NCBI GenBank assembly: GCA_021732415.1
Contig: JAKFVC010000002.1
Location: 1 to 34,367, forward strand
Reading direction: 5' to 3'
From: Planctomycetaceae bacterium
GTDB taxonomy: Bacteria > Planctomycetota > Planctomycetia > Planctomycetales > Planctomycetaceae
DNA length: 34,367 bases
A program made the position numbers and the translations under genes. Shown in pieces: positions 27,061 through 34,367 of this stretch. Below the pieces are notes generated by a model. The model did no database searches. It saw only the letters and a list, made by a program, of their open reading frames with translations, and was not told where the DNA came from. How positions within the stretch are numbered: the first letter of the stretch is position 1; every line of letters begins with the position of its first letter.

Positions 27061-27897
27061 ATGCCAGTTGATGCCGACCTGCCAAAGCTGCACCGCGGTC
27101 CCATGAATTTGTGGGTCGAAGATGCGTTGACCAGCGAATATCTCAATGGAGCCTGGGGAGAGCCACGCATTCTGTTCCTGATTGCGGGTTCGTCTGACAG
27201 TGTGAGACCAGTCGTCAAACATGCCTGCCTTAACGGTGCGAAAAACGTGTTCGGTCTCATTGACCGGGATTTTGAGGCGACGAATGAACCGCGATGGGCG
27301 AACCCCGAGCTTCGCCATTTCATACTCCCCGTGCATGAAATGGAGAATTATCTGCTGGATGCAAATGCTCTCGCCGGATGTGACGTCCACAATCGTGGCA
27401 GATCGGTCGCGGAAATCGAAACGAGGATGTTGGGCGTCGCGGGAAGCCTGTTGTACTGGATGGCGGCAAATTCTGTCATCAAACGAATGCGGCAAACGTG
27501 CCTGGACGACTTCATGGCTCGGCCAAAGCAAGGCGAACTGCATAGCGAGGCAGAGATTTGGACGTACATCGAAACAACTCCGTGGTATCAGCACTTCCCG
27601 GCAAAAGTGTTGGACATCAATACTCCGGCAACCATCCAAGGCTGGATCAACGAGGCGGTCACACAGTTCACCGCAGACCTGGGAAATGACGCTTGGAAAC
27701 GCTCGTTTTCTGGCAAGGAGATTCTTCGAGATGTCCGAGGATTTATTTACGATCCTCCGCCTTCACCCGTTGTGTCGTCAGCCACCCATGATGTCGATCT
27801 GGCGCAGTCGATCGCCCGATGGCATATCACGAACAATTGCGTACCCGCCGATTTATCGATCCTATTGGGCCACATCCGAACCAAGGCCGGCGTCTAG
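27061..27897 (+). CDS. DUF4435 TOPRIM-like effector, PARIS AriB-like
   Basis: The 278-residue protein begins directly after the ATPase stop (TAA-ATG). It has the TOPRIM-like acidic pattern: Glu20 in LWVEDALTS, DxD at 68-70 in GLIDRDFE and a Glu in MENYLLD (about 95), typical of DUF4435. In characterised PARIS the effector cleaves tRNA after release by its ATPase. The fully kept acidic residues suggest the pair is intact even though neighbouring methylase and DUF499 genes are damaged. Confidence 0.8.
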   Translation: MPVDADLPKLHRGPMNLWVEDALTSEYLNGAWGEPRILFLIAGSSDSVRPVVKHACLNGAKNVFGLIDRDFEATNEPRWANPELRHFILPVHEMENYLLDANALAGCDVHNRGRSVAEIETRMLGVAGSLLYWMAANSVIKRMRQTCLDDFMARPKQGELHSEAEIWTYIETTPWYQHFPAKVLDINTPATIQGWINEAVTQFTADLGNDAWKRSFSGKEILRDVRGFIYDPPPSPVVSSATHDVDLAQSIARWHITNNCVPADLSILLGHIRTKAGV

Positions 27898-27943
27898 GTC
27901 GCATCCTTGTGAAAGAACTCGAAAACGGAAATAGAGGTCAAGA

Positions 27944-28537
27944 TTGTCTTCGCCGGGCCGCTTTCAACTTTGGAGTGACGCTTTCCTGAAGGTCGTTCAG
28001 GAACCGGAAACTGCTGCGCCCTTGAAAGCAGCGTCGTTGGCAGAGGATTTGAAAGCTTGGACCGCGTGTCTTACGTCGGCAGTCGTAGCGTCGTGCGGCC
28101 AATTGGGCTGGCCTGCCGCCGCTAAGGGGCACAAGTTGGCGGAACTACCGCAAGCTGGCCAGGAATACCTGAGTATCGACGTGATGGCATTTCCAGTCGC
28201 GTCAGATTGCGGACGCTGGCGATTGCCGATGGCCGCGTTCGAGTTGGAGAATCATCGCACCGATGATCGGGTGTCATATTCCCTTTGGAAATTACTCTGT
28301 GTCCGATCACGACTCCGCGTGGTGTTCGCATTCCGTCGCGAGTGGGACGAGAGCCGAAAGACAGTAGATGCGGTCTGCCACGATGTCATTGGCAGCCTTT
28401 CACCCACCGAAAGAACCGAAATCACTGGTGAGACGGCAATCATCATTGGAAACCGAGGAGAGGGTGAAACGTTTCCGTGGGGATACTTCAAGATGTGGTT
28501 GCTCGACACAAACGTCGGGCGGTTTGCCAAGGTCTAA
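27944..28537 (+). CDS. Small protein, possible PD-(D/E)xK-like nuclease
   Basis: The 197-residue protein starts at a TTG preceded by AGAGG at about 7 nt, right after an in-frame stop. I do not recognise a named family. It contains EYLSIDVMAFPV and LPMAAFELENHRTDDRVSYS, followed by LWKLLCVRSRLRVVFAF; an Asp, then ExxN on a strand, then a helix with WK is reminiscent of a PD-(D/E)xK core, but the expected Lys is Asn, so activity is doubtful. It lies 46 nt after the DUF4435 gene and 38 nt before the DUF499 gene, in the same operon. Confidence 0.65.
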   Translation: MSSPGRFQLWSDAFLKVVQEPETAAPLKAASLAEDLKAWTACLTSAVVASCGQLGWPAAAKGHKLAELPQAGQEYLSIDVMAFPVASDCGRWRLPMAAFELENHRTDDRVSYSLWKLLCVRSRLRVVFAFRREWDESRKTVDAVCHDVIGSLSPTERTEITGETAIIIGNRGEGETFPWGYFKMWLLDTNVGRFAKV

Positions 28538-28575
28538 CCGAAGAAATACGTCTGAATTCTGAAAGTGAGCGCGGA

Positions 28576-31218
28576 ATGGCGAAACTAAAACCTTGGTATC
28601 AGGTCGTGACACCTCGCGAAGATTTACGCGATGGTCGCCCGTTGGATGCATCGGAATTCGCCGTCCACCTGGACCACATCCGTACGGGACGCGGATCAGT
28701 GTCGAAGGACTATACCGATCCGGCTCGTTTCTTTGAGCGAACATACCTCACTGGAAGCCTGCTGGAATTGTCGTCTCAGGTCGCTCGACGCCTGAACGGA
28801 ATTCAGCTTGAGACTTCAGCCGTATTCAATATGGCCACGCAGTTCGGTGGTGGTAAGACACACTCATTGACCACGCTGTTTCATCTGGCTCAGCATGGTG
28901 ATGCTGCCAAGAATTGGAAGGGTGTCAGCTCGATCCTTCTGAAAGCGCAGGTGGATTCGATCCCGAAGGCAAAAACTGCGGTCTTCGTGGGCACCGAATT
29001 TGACGTCATCACCGGTCGCAAAGGGGATGGCGAGCCGACACGAAAAACACCCTGGGGTGAAATTGCCTGGCAACTCGGCGGGCCAGAGGCTTTCGCAAAG
29101 GTGGCCCAGCATGACGCTCAAGGGGTGTCCCCGGCCGGCGATGTCATCCGTGACATGCTGCCCACCGGGCCGACGCTAATTCTGATGGATGAGTTGCTCA
29201 ACTACATCAGCAGTGGGCGCAAGCTGGGGATGCGCGATCAATTCTTCAATTTCCTACAGAACATGTTTGAAGAGGCACGGGCACGGACGAACCTTGTGCT
29301 GTGTGTGTCGATTCCTCGGTCGGACCTGGAAATGAATCCGGACGATCAGCGGGACCACGATTCGATCAAGAAATTGTGCGACCGGACTGGGAAAGCGATC
29401 CTGATGTCCGCCGACAAGGAGATGTCCGAGATCATCCGGCGTCGCCTGTTCGAGTGGGATGGCCTTACCGCGGATGCCAAGGCGACCTGCTCAGCCTATG
29501 CCGAATGGGCCGCAGATCATGCCCAGGAATTGGCTGGCGTTAATCGGGATGCGATCCACGAACAGTTTCGTGCCTGTTACCCATTCCATCCGTCGGTCGT
29601 TTCGGTCTTCGAGCGGAAATGGCAGAGTCTGCCGCGATTCCAGCGAACTCGCGGCGTGTTGCGACTCTTGGCACTGTGGGTGGCACACAACTTCCAGGAT
29701 GAGCATCGCAACAATTCGAAAGAGCCACTGATCACGTTGGGACTTGCCCCACTGGAGAGTCCGTTGTTTCGGGCAGCACTGTTCGAGCAATTGGGCTCGT
29801 CCGAGTTGGAAATTCCCGTCACAGCGGACATCGCGGGCAAGGCGAATGAATCGCACAGTCTGAAGCTCGACAAAGAGGCATCGGAGGCAATCCAGAAGGC
29901 TCAATTGCACCGCAAGGTGGCGACGACGATTTTCTTCGAGTCGAATGGCGGTCAAAGCCAGTCGCAGGCCGAGGCATCGCTCCCCGAAATCAAGACCGAT
30001 GTTTGCGGTCCCGATATCAACACGGCCGACGTGGATACCGTGCTGGAAGGACTGGCGGGTGCAGCCGGATGCCTGGTCGAAGTTTACTTGCAAAGGCTGG
30101 GCAGCAGCGGGGGACTCGACGAGGTTGTCGACTCTGTACCAGCCCGAAAGCTTCCGACTTACTGGCCAGCGTCGATGGCCGAGTGGTCAACAAAGGGCGT
30201 GCGCGATGCGTTCTACTCGTCACCGCTGTTGCCGCGATTGATTAATCCGGACGTGGTCAAGCGAGCGATTGCGGACGGGGTCACGCAGGGGATCTTCGGC
30301 TATGCGATAAAGGACGCTTCCGGCCGTTTGAAACTGGAAAAGATGAAGGAAAGCCTGTTCGACGCCGATGTCGAGATTTCAGACGATGTCTACATCCTCA
30401 AGGCCGAGGAAGCCCAGAAGCTCAAGGAACCGCCTCGCCTCGCGCAGCTTCTGGTGAGGCCAGAGCACACGACGATCAAGATTGGCGAACAGGCCGCGTT
30501 GACATGTTCGGGAATCGACCAATACGGTCTCCGCAGGAAGGAAGTTGCGAGTCTGAATCGTCGCAGCTTTGACCTGAAGTCAGCTCAGCCGACCGTCACG
30601 GTTGAAGCAGAGTCGTCGAAGCATCGGAAAAAGGACGTTCTCCCGCTGCACCATGATCTTGTCAGCCGCATCCCCACTTGGTTCGCTCATCTGAGCCTCG
30701 ATGAGCCGCTTTTCCCAAAGTTGAAGAACCGCCGCACCTGGCTCATGGTCAAGAGGGATCTGGAGCGGGCCGGAATCCCCTACGAGACTCCGGAAGGTAT
30801 CGCGGACTTCCACGCGGCTGGCCGGCACAGTTACATCACCGGCCTAATGACGAACGGAGCGTCACTTCCCGAGGCGAAGGAACTGGCCCGACACAGCGAC
30901 GTAAAACAGACGATGAAGTACACCCACATCGGGATGAAGGAACAAGCGGCAGCCTTGAAGAACCTTCCGTATCAGGAGCGCATTGGGAGCGCTTCCGCTG
31001 GCTCTGGCAGTCCTCCGGCGTCACCTGCTGGCACCAAGAAACGCAAAAATAAGCAATCCAAAGAAACAACAAACCCCGCTGGAGTGCGGGGTTATGTCGT
31101 TCTCTGTCGTCCTTTGGCACTGAATGGCCTCGAGGGGCATTTCAGTGTACAGGAGTGGAGGCGGCGGGAATTGAACCCGCGTCCTGTGATGCTTGGAAAT
31201 GAGCCTCTACGTGCGTAG
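28576..31218 (+). CDS. DUF499 ATPase fused to tyrosine recombinase catalytic domain
   Basis: The 880-residue product starts at ATG 28576 (MAKLKPWYQVVTPREDLRDG). Residues 1-650 are DUF499 (COG1483): Walker A QFGGGKTH (89-96), Walker B LILMDEL (201-207), and near the end an Ig-like strand set (RPEHTTIKIGEQAALTCSG). The family is usually longer; the segment around VLEGLAGAAGCLVEV seems to join two distant parts, suggesting an internal in-frame deletion. At about residue 651 (30526) the protein becomes an integrase: GLRRKEVASL (Arg), SKHRKKD, FHAAGRHSY (His...Arg, one residue longer than HxxR), ARHSD (His) and KYTH (Tyr782). Its DNA-binding N-terminal half is absent. The last codons translate the 3' end of ssrA. 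Confidence 0.82.
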   Translation: MAKLKPWYQVVTPREDLRDGRPLDASEFAVHLDHIRTGRGSVSKDYTDPARFFERTYLTGSLLELSSQVARRLNGIQLETSAVFNMATQFGGGKTHSLTTLFHLAQHGDAAKNWKGVSSILLKAQVDSIPKAKTAVFVGTEFDVITGRKGDGEPTRKTPWGEIAWQLGGPEAFAKVAQHDAQGVSPAGDVIRDMLPTGPTLILMDELLNYISSGRKLGMRDQFFNFLQNMFEEARARTNLVLCVSIPRSDLEMNPDDQRDHDSIKKLCDRTGKAILMSADKEMSEIIRRRLFEWDGLTADAKATCSAYAEWAADHAQELAGVNRDAIHEQFRACYPFHPSVVSVFERKWQSLPRFQRTRGVLRLLALWVAHNFQDEHRNNSKEPLITLGLAPLESPLFRAALFEQLGSSELEIPVTADIAGKANESHSLKLDKEASEAIQKAQLHRKVATTIFFESNGGQSQSQAEASLPEIKTDVCGPDINTADVDTVLEGLAGAAGCLVEVYLQRLGSSGGLDEVVDSVPARKLPTYWPASMAEWSTKGVRDAFYSSPLLPRLINPDVVKRAIADGVTQGIFGYAIKDASGRLKLEKMKESLFDADVEISDDVYILKAEEAQKLKEPPRLAQLLVRPEHTTIKIGEQAALTCSGIDQYGLRRKEVASLNRRSFDLKSAQPTVTVEAESSKHRKKDVLPLHHDLVSRIPTWFAHLSLDEPLFPKLKNRRTWLMVKRDLERAGIPYETPEGIADFHAAGRHSYITGLMTNGASLPEAKELARHSDVKQTMKYTHIGMKEQAAALKNLPYQERIGSASAGSGSPPASPAGTKKRKNKQSKETTNPAGVRGYVVLCRPLALNGLEGHFSVQEWRRRELNPRPVMLGNEPLRA
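31072..31093 (-). terminator. Terminator of ssrA
   Basis: An 8-bp stem AACCCCGC/GCGGGGTT with a 6-nt loop is followed on the minus strand by TGTTGTTTCTTT. It lies about 63 nt beyond the ssrA 3' end and overlaps the coding frame of the recombinase fusion on the other strand. Confidence 0.65.
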
Positions 31219-31510
31219 TTGGTTGATTGGTCTCGTTGCGGAAGGCTCGACCAACAAGGCCTTCTCGCCGCTAGTCCACCACAAATCTTGCTCCGGGCGT
31301 AGTGGGCATTGACCCGGAGCCAGCCTGATATTGCGACTGACTTTCGGACTCCTCAGGCAGGGATTCCTAGGCCAGAGCTACCTATTACTAGGCAGCCATT
31401 GAGAATTGCTTGTTGGCAATTATTGTGTGATCAGCTTTTTACGTGGCCATCTGATCAACCACGGCACGCCACCCAAGTCACCGGCGATCCAGTCGAAACC
31501 GTTCGCCCCC
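31156..31510 (-). ncRNA. ssrA: Transfer-messenger RNA (tmRNA)
   Basis: The 5' end GGGGGCGAACGGTTTCGACT at 31510 and the 3' end ...GGGTTCAATTCCCGCCGCCTCCA at 31156 form the tRNA-like acceptor (GGGGGCG with CGCCTCC) and T-arm. The 355-nt length is typical. The tag frame at 31417-31388 reads A-N-K-Q-F-S-M-A-A followed by TAG, TAA, TAG; the hydrophobic AA end is what proteases recognise. CCA is not encoded. It rescues stalled ribosomes in trans-translation. The 3' end is a frequent integration site, and the recombinase fusion gene runs into it from the other side. Confidence 0.93.
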
Positions 31511-31757
31511 CCTTGCGCTGCAATCGACACCGACCTAACTGCTTTGATCTTCACTCTACACTGCTAACGGTGACTCGGCTTAATGAGATCGCCGTTGTGT
31601 CTCCCAAAAATAAATCCTGACCAACCCCAGCCGCTTCGCCCCCTCCTCGCCACTCGGGCGATTCAGGTTCTCTGCGGCCTACGCTGAATCAGGCATATCC
31701 AATTATCGGGGCACGTCCTGTCCAGTCAACACCCTGTCGAGACAATCGTCACGATTT

Positions 31758-32567
31758 TTAAGGGTTTTCCGTTCCACGCTGACCTCCGATGACGCTGGCC
31801 GCGGGTGTTGCGGGGCGAGTCTGGCTAACCAGATCAAGGATTCGCTTGCGGATTGCCGCGTGGATCCGTTCGTCCCACTCGGCTGCGACGTGGGCACTGA
31901 AGTCGAACGTGGAATCATATGCGGGGCCATTGGGTGTCCGAAATCCGTGCTTTTCGTCTCCCAGATCGATGTTCTCGATGCGGTCCTCTTTCGGCCATTT
32001 CCCCCAACCAAATAGATTTCGCGTATGGAAATTCGTCGCGCGGTTGATGTTGATTGGCAATCGCTTGGGGCGGGCAGTGTCGGCGCGGCCGGTTGAAGAG
32101 GGGTCGAGAAAGACGACGTAGTCGATCGCGACGGGGGTCGCTGAATTGGCCAGCTCCTGGCAGACCTCGAAGGTCGTATGACCGCCCCAACTGTTGCCCA
32201 CCAGGACGACGAGGTCTCGCGGGTGCTTTCGTATATGTCCGCGAATTGCTTCGGCGATGATTGCGGTTTGTGGGGCTGGTTTGGATTTGATCTGGCCGGC
32301 ACGCGTGCAGTTCCAGTTGAAGTATTCAGTGACGAGCTGCGGGTGTCGGAGGTCGCCTTGCAGTCGATAGAGGCCGCTGTTGCCTGCGCTCCTGGGGGAT
32401 GTGCCCGCGATTTGCTCCGGAGTTGGATCTGAATCCATGCCGCCAATCAACACGACCAGCGCATTCCGTTGCTGTCGTTTCGCTTCAGGAGTTTGAGCGG
32501 CGGTTGGATGAAGCGCTGCTCCGATGAGCATGATCGCGACGCACGCAATTCTGATTGGTTGTATCAC
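31758..32567 (-). CDS. Secreted alpha/beta-hydrolase (lipase-like)
   Basis: The 269-residue product starts at a GTG (32565-32567) with a signal peptide (IRIACVAIMLIGAALHPTAAQ). The nucleophile elbow LVGNSWGGH puts Ser126 in a GxSxG motif; VVFLDPSSTG can supply the acid and a His lies in NFHTRN or FSAHV. This suits an esterase or lipase in the periplasm or outside the cell. The gene stands alone between ssrA and the DUF1501 gene. The substrate is unknown. Confidence 0.72.
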   Translation of the reverse strand: MIQPIRIACVAIMLIGAALHPTAAQTPEAKRQQRNALVVLIGGMDSDPTPEQIAGTSPRSAGNSGLYRLQGDLRHPQLVTEYFNWNCTRAGQIKSKPAPQTAIIAEAIRGHIRKHPRDLVVLVGNSWGGHTTFEVCQELANSATPVAIDYVVFLDPSSTGRADTARPKRLPININRATNFHTRNLFGWGKWPKEDRIENIDLGDEKHGFRTPNGPAYDSTFDFSAHVAAEWDERIHAAIRKRILDLVSQTRPATPAASVIGGQRGTENP

Positions 32568-32660
32568 GCACTAATCCATTCGCGAATGATCTTAATTTCT
32601 GTTATGGAATTCCGAAGAATTCCTGCTGCCTCAGGAGTATTCTAAACGAAGGAGAATCCC

Positions 32661-32726
32661 GGTGTGAGCCCAGTCGCACGAGGGTTCGGAATACGAAGAA
32701 TCCCGGGCTTACGCCGCCGGGCTCGC
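32661..32726. repeat. GC-rich intergenic repeat, planctomycete type
   Basis: On the minus strand the region reads GAGCCCGGCGGCGTAAGCCCGGG, with CCGGGCT repeated at 32703 and 32717 and CCCGG/CCGGG able to pair. I recall this motif, with the following AATACGAAG-rich segment, from many planctomycete intergenic regions. It sits between the DUF1501 and hydrolase genes and may also end transcription. Confidence 0.55.
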
Positions 32727-32752
32727 CTAAATCGTGATTTCAACGAGTTTGC

Positions 32753-34162
32753 TCAGAGGATCTCGTGAATGATCTCGCCACGGCTGATGGGGAGGGGACG
32801 GCCGAGCGTGTCGTGCATCTCCGTCATGGGGTCCAGGCCCAGGCAGTGGAAGATAGTGGCGGTGAGGTCTTCGGGGGGCACCTTGCCCTCTTGTGGATAG
32901 GCCCCGATGGCGTCTGACGCTCCGTGAATGATGCCGCCACGGATGCCGCCGCCGGCGAGTGCGACCGAGTACACGCTGCCCCAGTGATCTCGGCCGCCGG
33001 CTCCGTTCATGCGGGGGCTGCGACCGAATTCCGCCATGCAAACGACCAGCGTTTCGTCGAGCAAGCCGCGGGTCTGCAAGTCTTCGAGTAGAGCTGATAT
33101 CGCTTGATCGGCCGGCGGCATAAGGTTCGTTTTGAGACGCAGGCTTTCGCGGGCGTGACTGTCCCAGCAGGGGGAGTCGGATGGTTCCTCGGGACCGCGA
33201 TGCCAGTTGACCTGGACCAGGCTGACGCCCGCTTCGACGAGACGGCGGCCGAGCAATACGCTTTGACCGAATTGTGTTCGGCCGTAGCGATCTCTCATTG
33301 TCGGTGTTTCACGGTCGAGATCGAAGGCCTGGCGGGACTGCGTGGAGCCGAGAAGATCGAATGCCTGCTGTGCGTAGCGCCCGTAAGCAAGAGGCAGCCC
33401 CGATTTGGCCGCTGAATCGAATTGCGTGTTGATCTGCTGCAGCAAAGAGAGCCGGTCGGACATGCGGCGGTCGTTGACATCGACGCTGAGTGAGAATTCC
33501 GGGACTCGAAAATTAGGATCGCCGGGCGAGCAATTCATCAGCCAGGGCTCGGCGGCGCGGCCCATGAAGCCTCCGTCCTGACCCGGCCAGACACTGCCAT
33601 CGGTATTGAATATTCTGTGAGGCAGGCGAATTGCCGCGGGTAGCGAACTACGGGCCGGAATGTATTTGCGGACGACGGCACCCATGTTGGGATAGTCGTT
33701 TGGGAAGCCAGGGTTGGCGTTTTCGGTATTCATCGGGGCATGTGGCTGCCCGGTCAACATGTAGTAGCCGCTGGAGGAATGTGCGTTATCGCCACTCGAC
33801 ATGGCGCGCAAGATTGCCAGCCGGTCTGCGACTTTGGAGGTCTGAGGGAATAGTTCGCAAATCTGCATGCCGGGGACTGCGGTGTCGATAGGGCCGAATT
33901 CACCTCGTACCTCAATCGGAGCCTTGGGCTTGGGGTCCCAGGTCGAATGTTGCGGCGGGCCACCCATCAGAAAGAGGATGATGCACGACTTCGCCGAACC
34001 ACGTCCCGCGACCTCTGCCGCCGGGGTCGCCGCTTTGGCAGCGCGGGCCTGGAGTAAAGTCGGAAGGCTGAGGCCAAGTGTTCCCAGACCACCAGCGCGA
34101 AGCATCTCTCTGCGGGAGAGGCCATCACACAAGCGAGATCTGGCTCCGAGAATATTGAGCAT
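32753..34162 (-). CDS. DUF1501 protein with Tat-type signal
   Basis: The 469-residue product starts MLNILGARSRLCDGLSRREM, typical for DUF1501, with SRREML as a twin-arginine-like export motif followed by GGLGTLGLSLPTLLQARAA. Later blocks are ILFLMGGPPQHSTWDPKP, RAMSSGDNAHSSSGYYMLTG, VVCMAEFGRSPRMNGAGGRD and HWG, with the alkaline-phosphatase-like fold that DUF1501 is thought to have. In planctomycetes these proteins usually pair with a DUF1549/DUF1553 cytochrome-like partner, which is not in the 205 bases upstream that are visible. Enzymatic role unknown. Confidence 0.9.
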   Translation of the reverse strand: MLNILGARSRLCDGLSRREMLRAGGLGTLGLSLPTLLQARAAKAATPAAEVAGRGSAKSCIILFLMGGPPQHSTWDPKPKAPIEVRGEFGPIDTAVPGMQICELFPQTSKVADRLAILRAMSSGDNAHSSSGYYMLTGQPHAPMNTENANPGFPNDYPNMGAVVRKYIPARSSLPAAIRLPHRIFNTDGSVWPGQDGGFMGRAAEPWLMNCSPGDPNFRVPEFSLSVDVNDRRMSDRLSLLQQINTQFDSAAKSGLPLAYGRYAQQAFDLLGSTQSRQAFDLDRETPTMRDRYGRTQFGQSVLLGRRLVEAGVSLVQVNWHRGPEEPSDSPCWDSHARESLRLKTNLMPPADQAISALLEDLQTRGLLDETLVVCMAEFGRSPRMNGAGGRDHWGSVYSVALAGGGIRGGIIHGASDAIGAYPQEGKVPPEDLTATIFHCLGLDPMTEMHDTLGRPLPISRGEIIHEIL

Positions 34163-34367
34163 GGCGAGTTGGCAGGCAGGGCGGCAAAGCGAGTCAGATG
34201 GAGTGACTCATCATTGTCGGGGGGGCAATCATGCATCCATCACCACTTATGTTATCGGCCGTTTGGATGATTGCCAATGGGGGAATGTCCGATGAACGCG
34301 GACTGGGGGTAGCCGCTATTTCGCGCGCACTGTCACCAAACAACGTTAGCTCCCCTCGCCCTGGTAC

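Noticed and set aside
26857-27639. 260-codon minus-strand frame
   Set aside because: Antisense to the ATPase and DUF4435 genes, which carry intact motifs.
31309-31620. 103-codon plus-strand frame
   Set aside because: It is the antisense of ssrA and its upstream region.
1-34367. CRISPR arrays, tRNA or rRNA genes, insertion sequences with terminal repeats
   Set aside because: I looked for regular repeat-spacer patterns, cloverleaf 3' ends and transposase motifs and found none apart from tmRNA.
34163-34367. Possible gene upstream of the DUF1501 gene
   Set aside because: The 205 bases show no supported frame; the end (GCTCCCCTCGCCCTGGTAC) resembles the edge of a common planctomycete repeat but is too short to call.

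Overview
The window looks like chromosomal DNA of a planctomycete (Planctomycetota). The signs are a secreted sulfatase, a PVC-style multihaem cytochrome c followed by a membrane-bound-dehydrogenase-like protein, a DUF1501 protein, two DUF6288 proteins, secreted proteins fused to sialate O-acetylesterase (SASA) domains, and dispersed palindromic repeats. Assignments rest on motifs read by eye and family knowledge; no database search was run.

Region 1 (1-20.9 kb, all on the minus strand) is a long catabolic cluster of mostly secreted proteins. In transcription order it holds a metallopeptidase-like::SASA fusion, a DUF2341/LamG::SASA fusion, a dipeptidyl-peptidase-IV-type serine peptidase, a DUF6288::SASA fusion, a short mosaic pseudogene, a DUF4832-like protein, a GH99-like protein, a sulfatase, an enolase-superfamily dehydratase (closest by motif to cis-3-hydroxy-L-proline dehydratase), a DapA-family aldolase/lyase, a second DUF6288 protein, a five-haem cytochrome c and the start of a dehydrogenase-like protein running off the window. 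Together they suggest extracellular breakdown of a decorated (acetylated, sulfated) glycan or glycoprotein, with import and catabolism of the products and electron transfer at the membrane. A divergent PAS-AraC regulator (21005-21721, plus) sits at the head of the cluster. A near-identical block of about 54 bp lies exactly 18 nt upstream of a -10-like hexamer both at the head of the cluster and in front of the dehydratase gene, so two sub-operons probably share one operator.

Region 2 (about 22-31.2 kb, plus strand) starts with small genes: a 97-residue protein ending in QGRLF, a zinc-ribbon protein, a helical partner and an antitoxin-like protein. A decayed, re-assorted defence island follows: a DUF1156-type adenine methylase lacking its N-terminal part, an AAA15/ABC-type ATPase abutting a DUF4435 TOPRIM-like protein (PARIS-like pair), a small possible nuclease, and a DUF499 ATPase whose C-terminus is replaced in frame by the catalytic half of a tyrosine recombinase. 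That fused gene runs into the 3' end of ssrA (tmRNA, minus strand, 31156-31510), a classic integration target.

Region 3 (31.5-34.4 kb, minus strand) carries a secreted alpha/beta-hydrolase, a planctomycete-style intergenic repeat and a DUF1501 protein. The left end of the window carries a 30-bp perfect inverted repeat that could be an assembly artefact.
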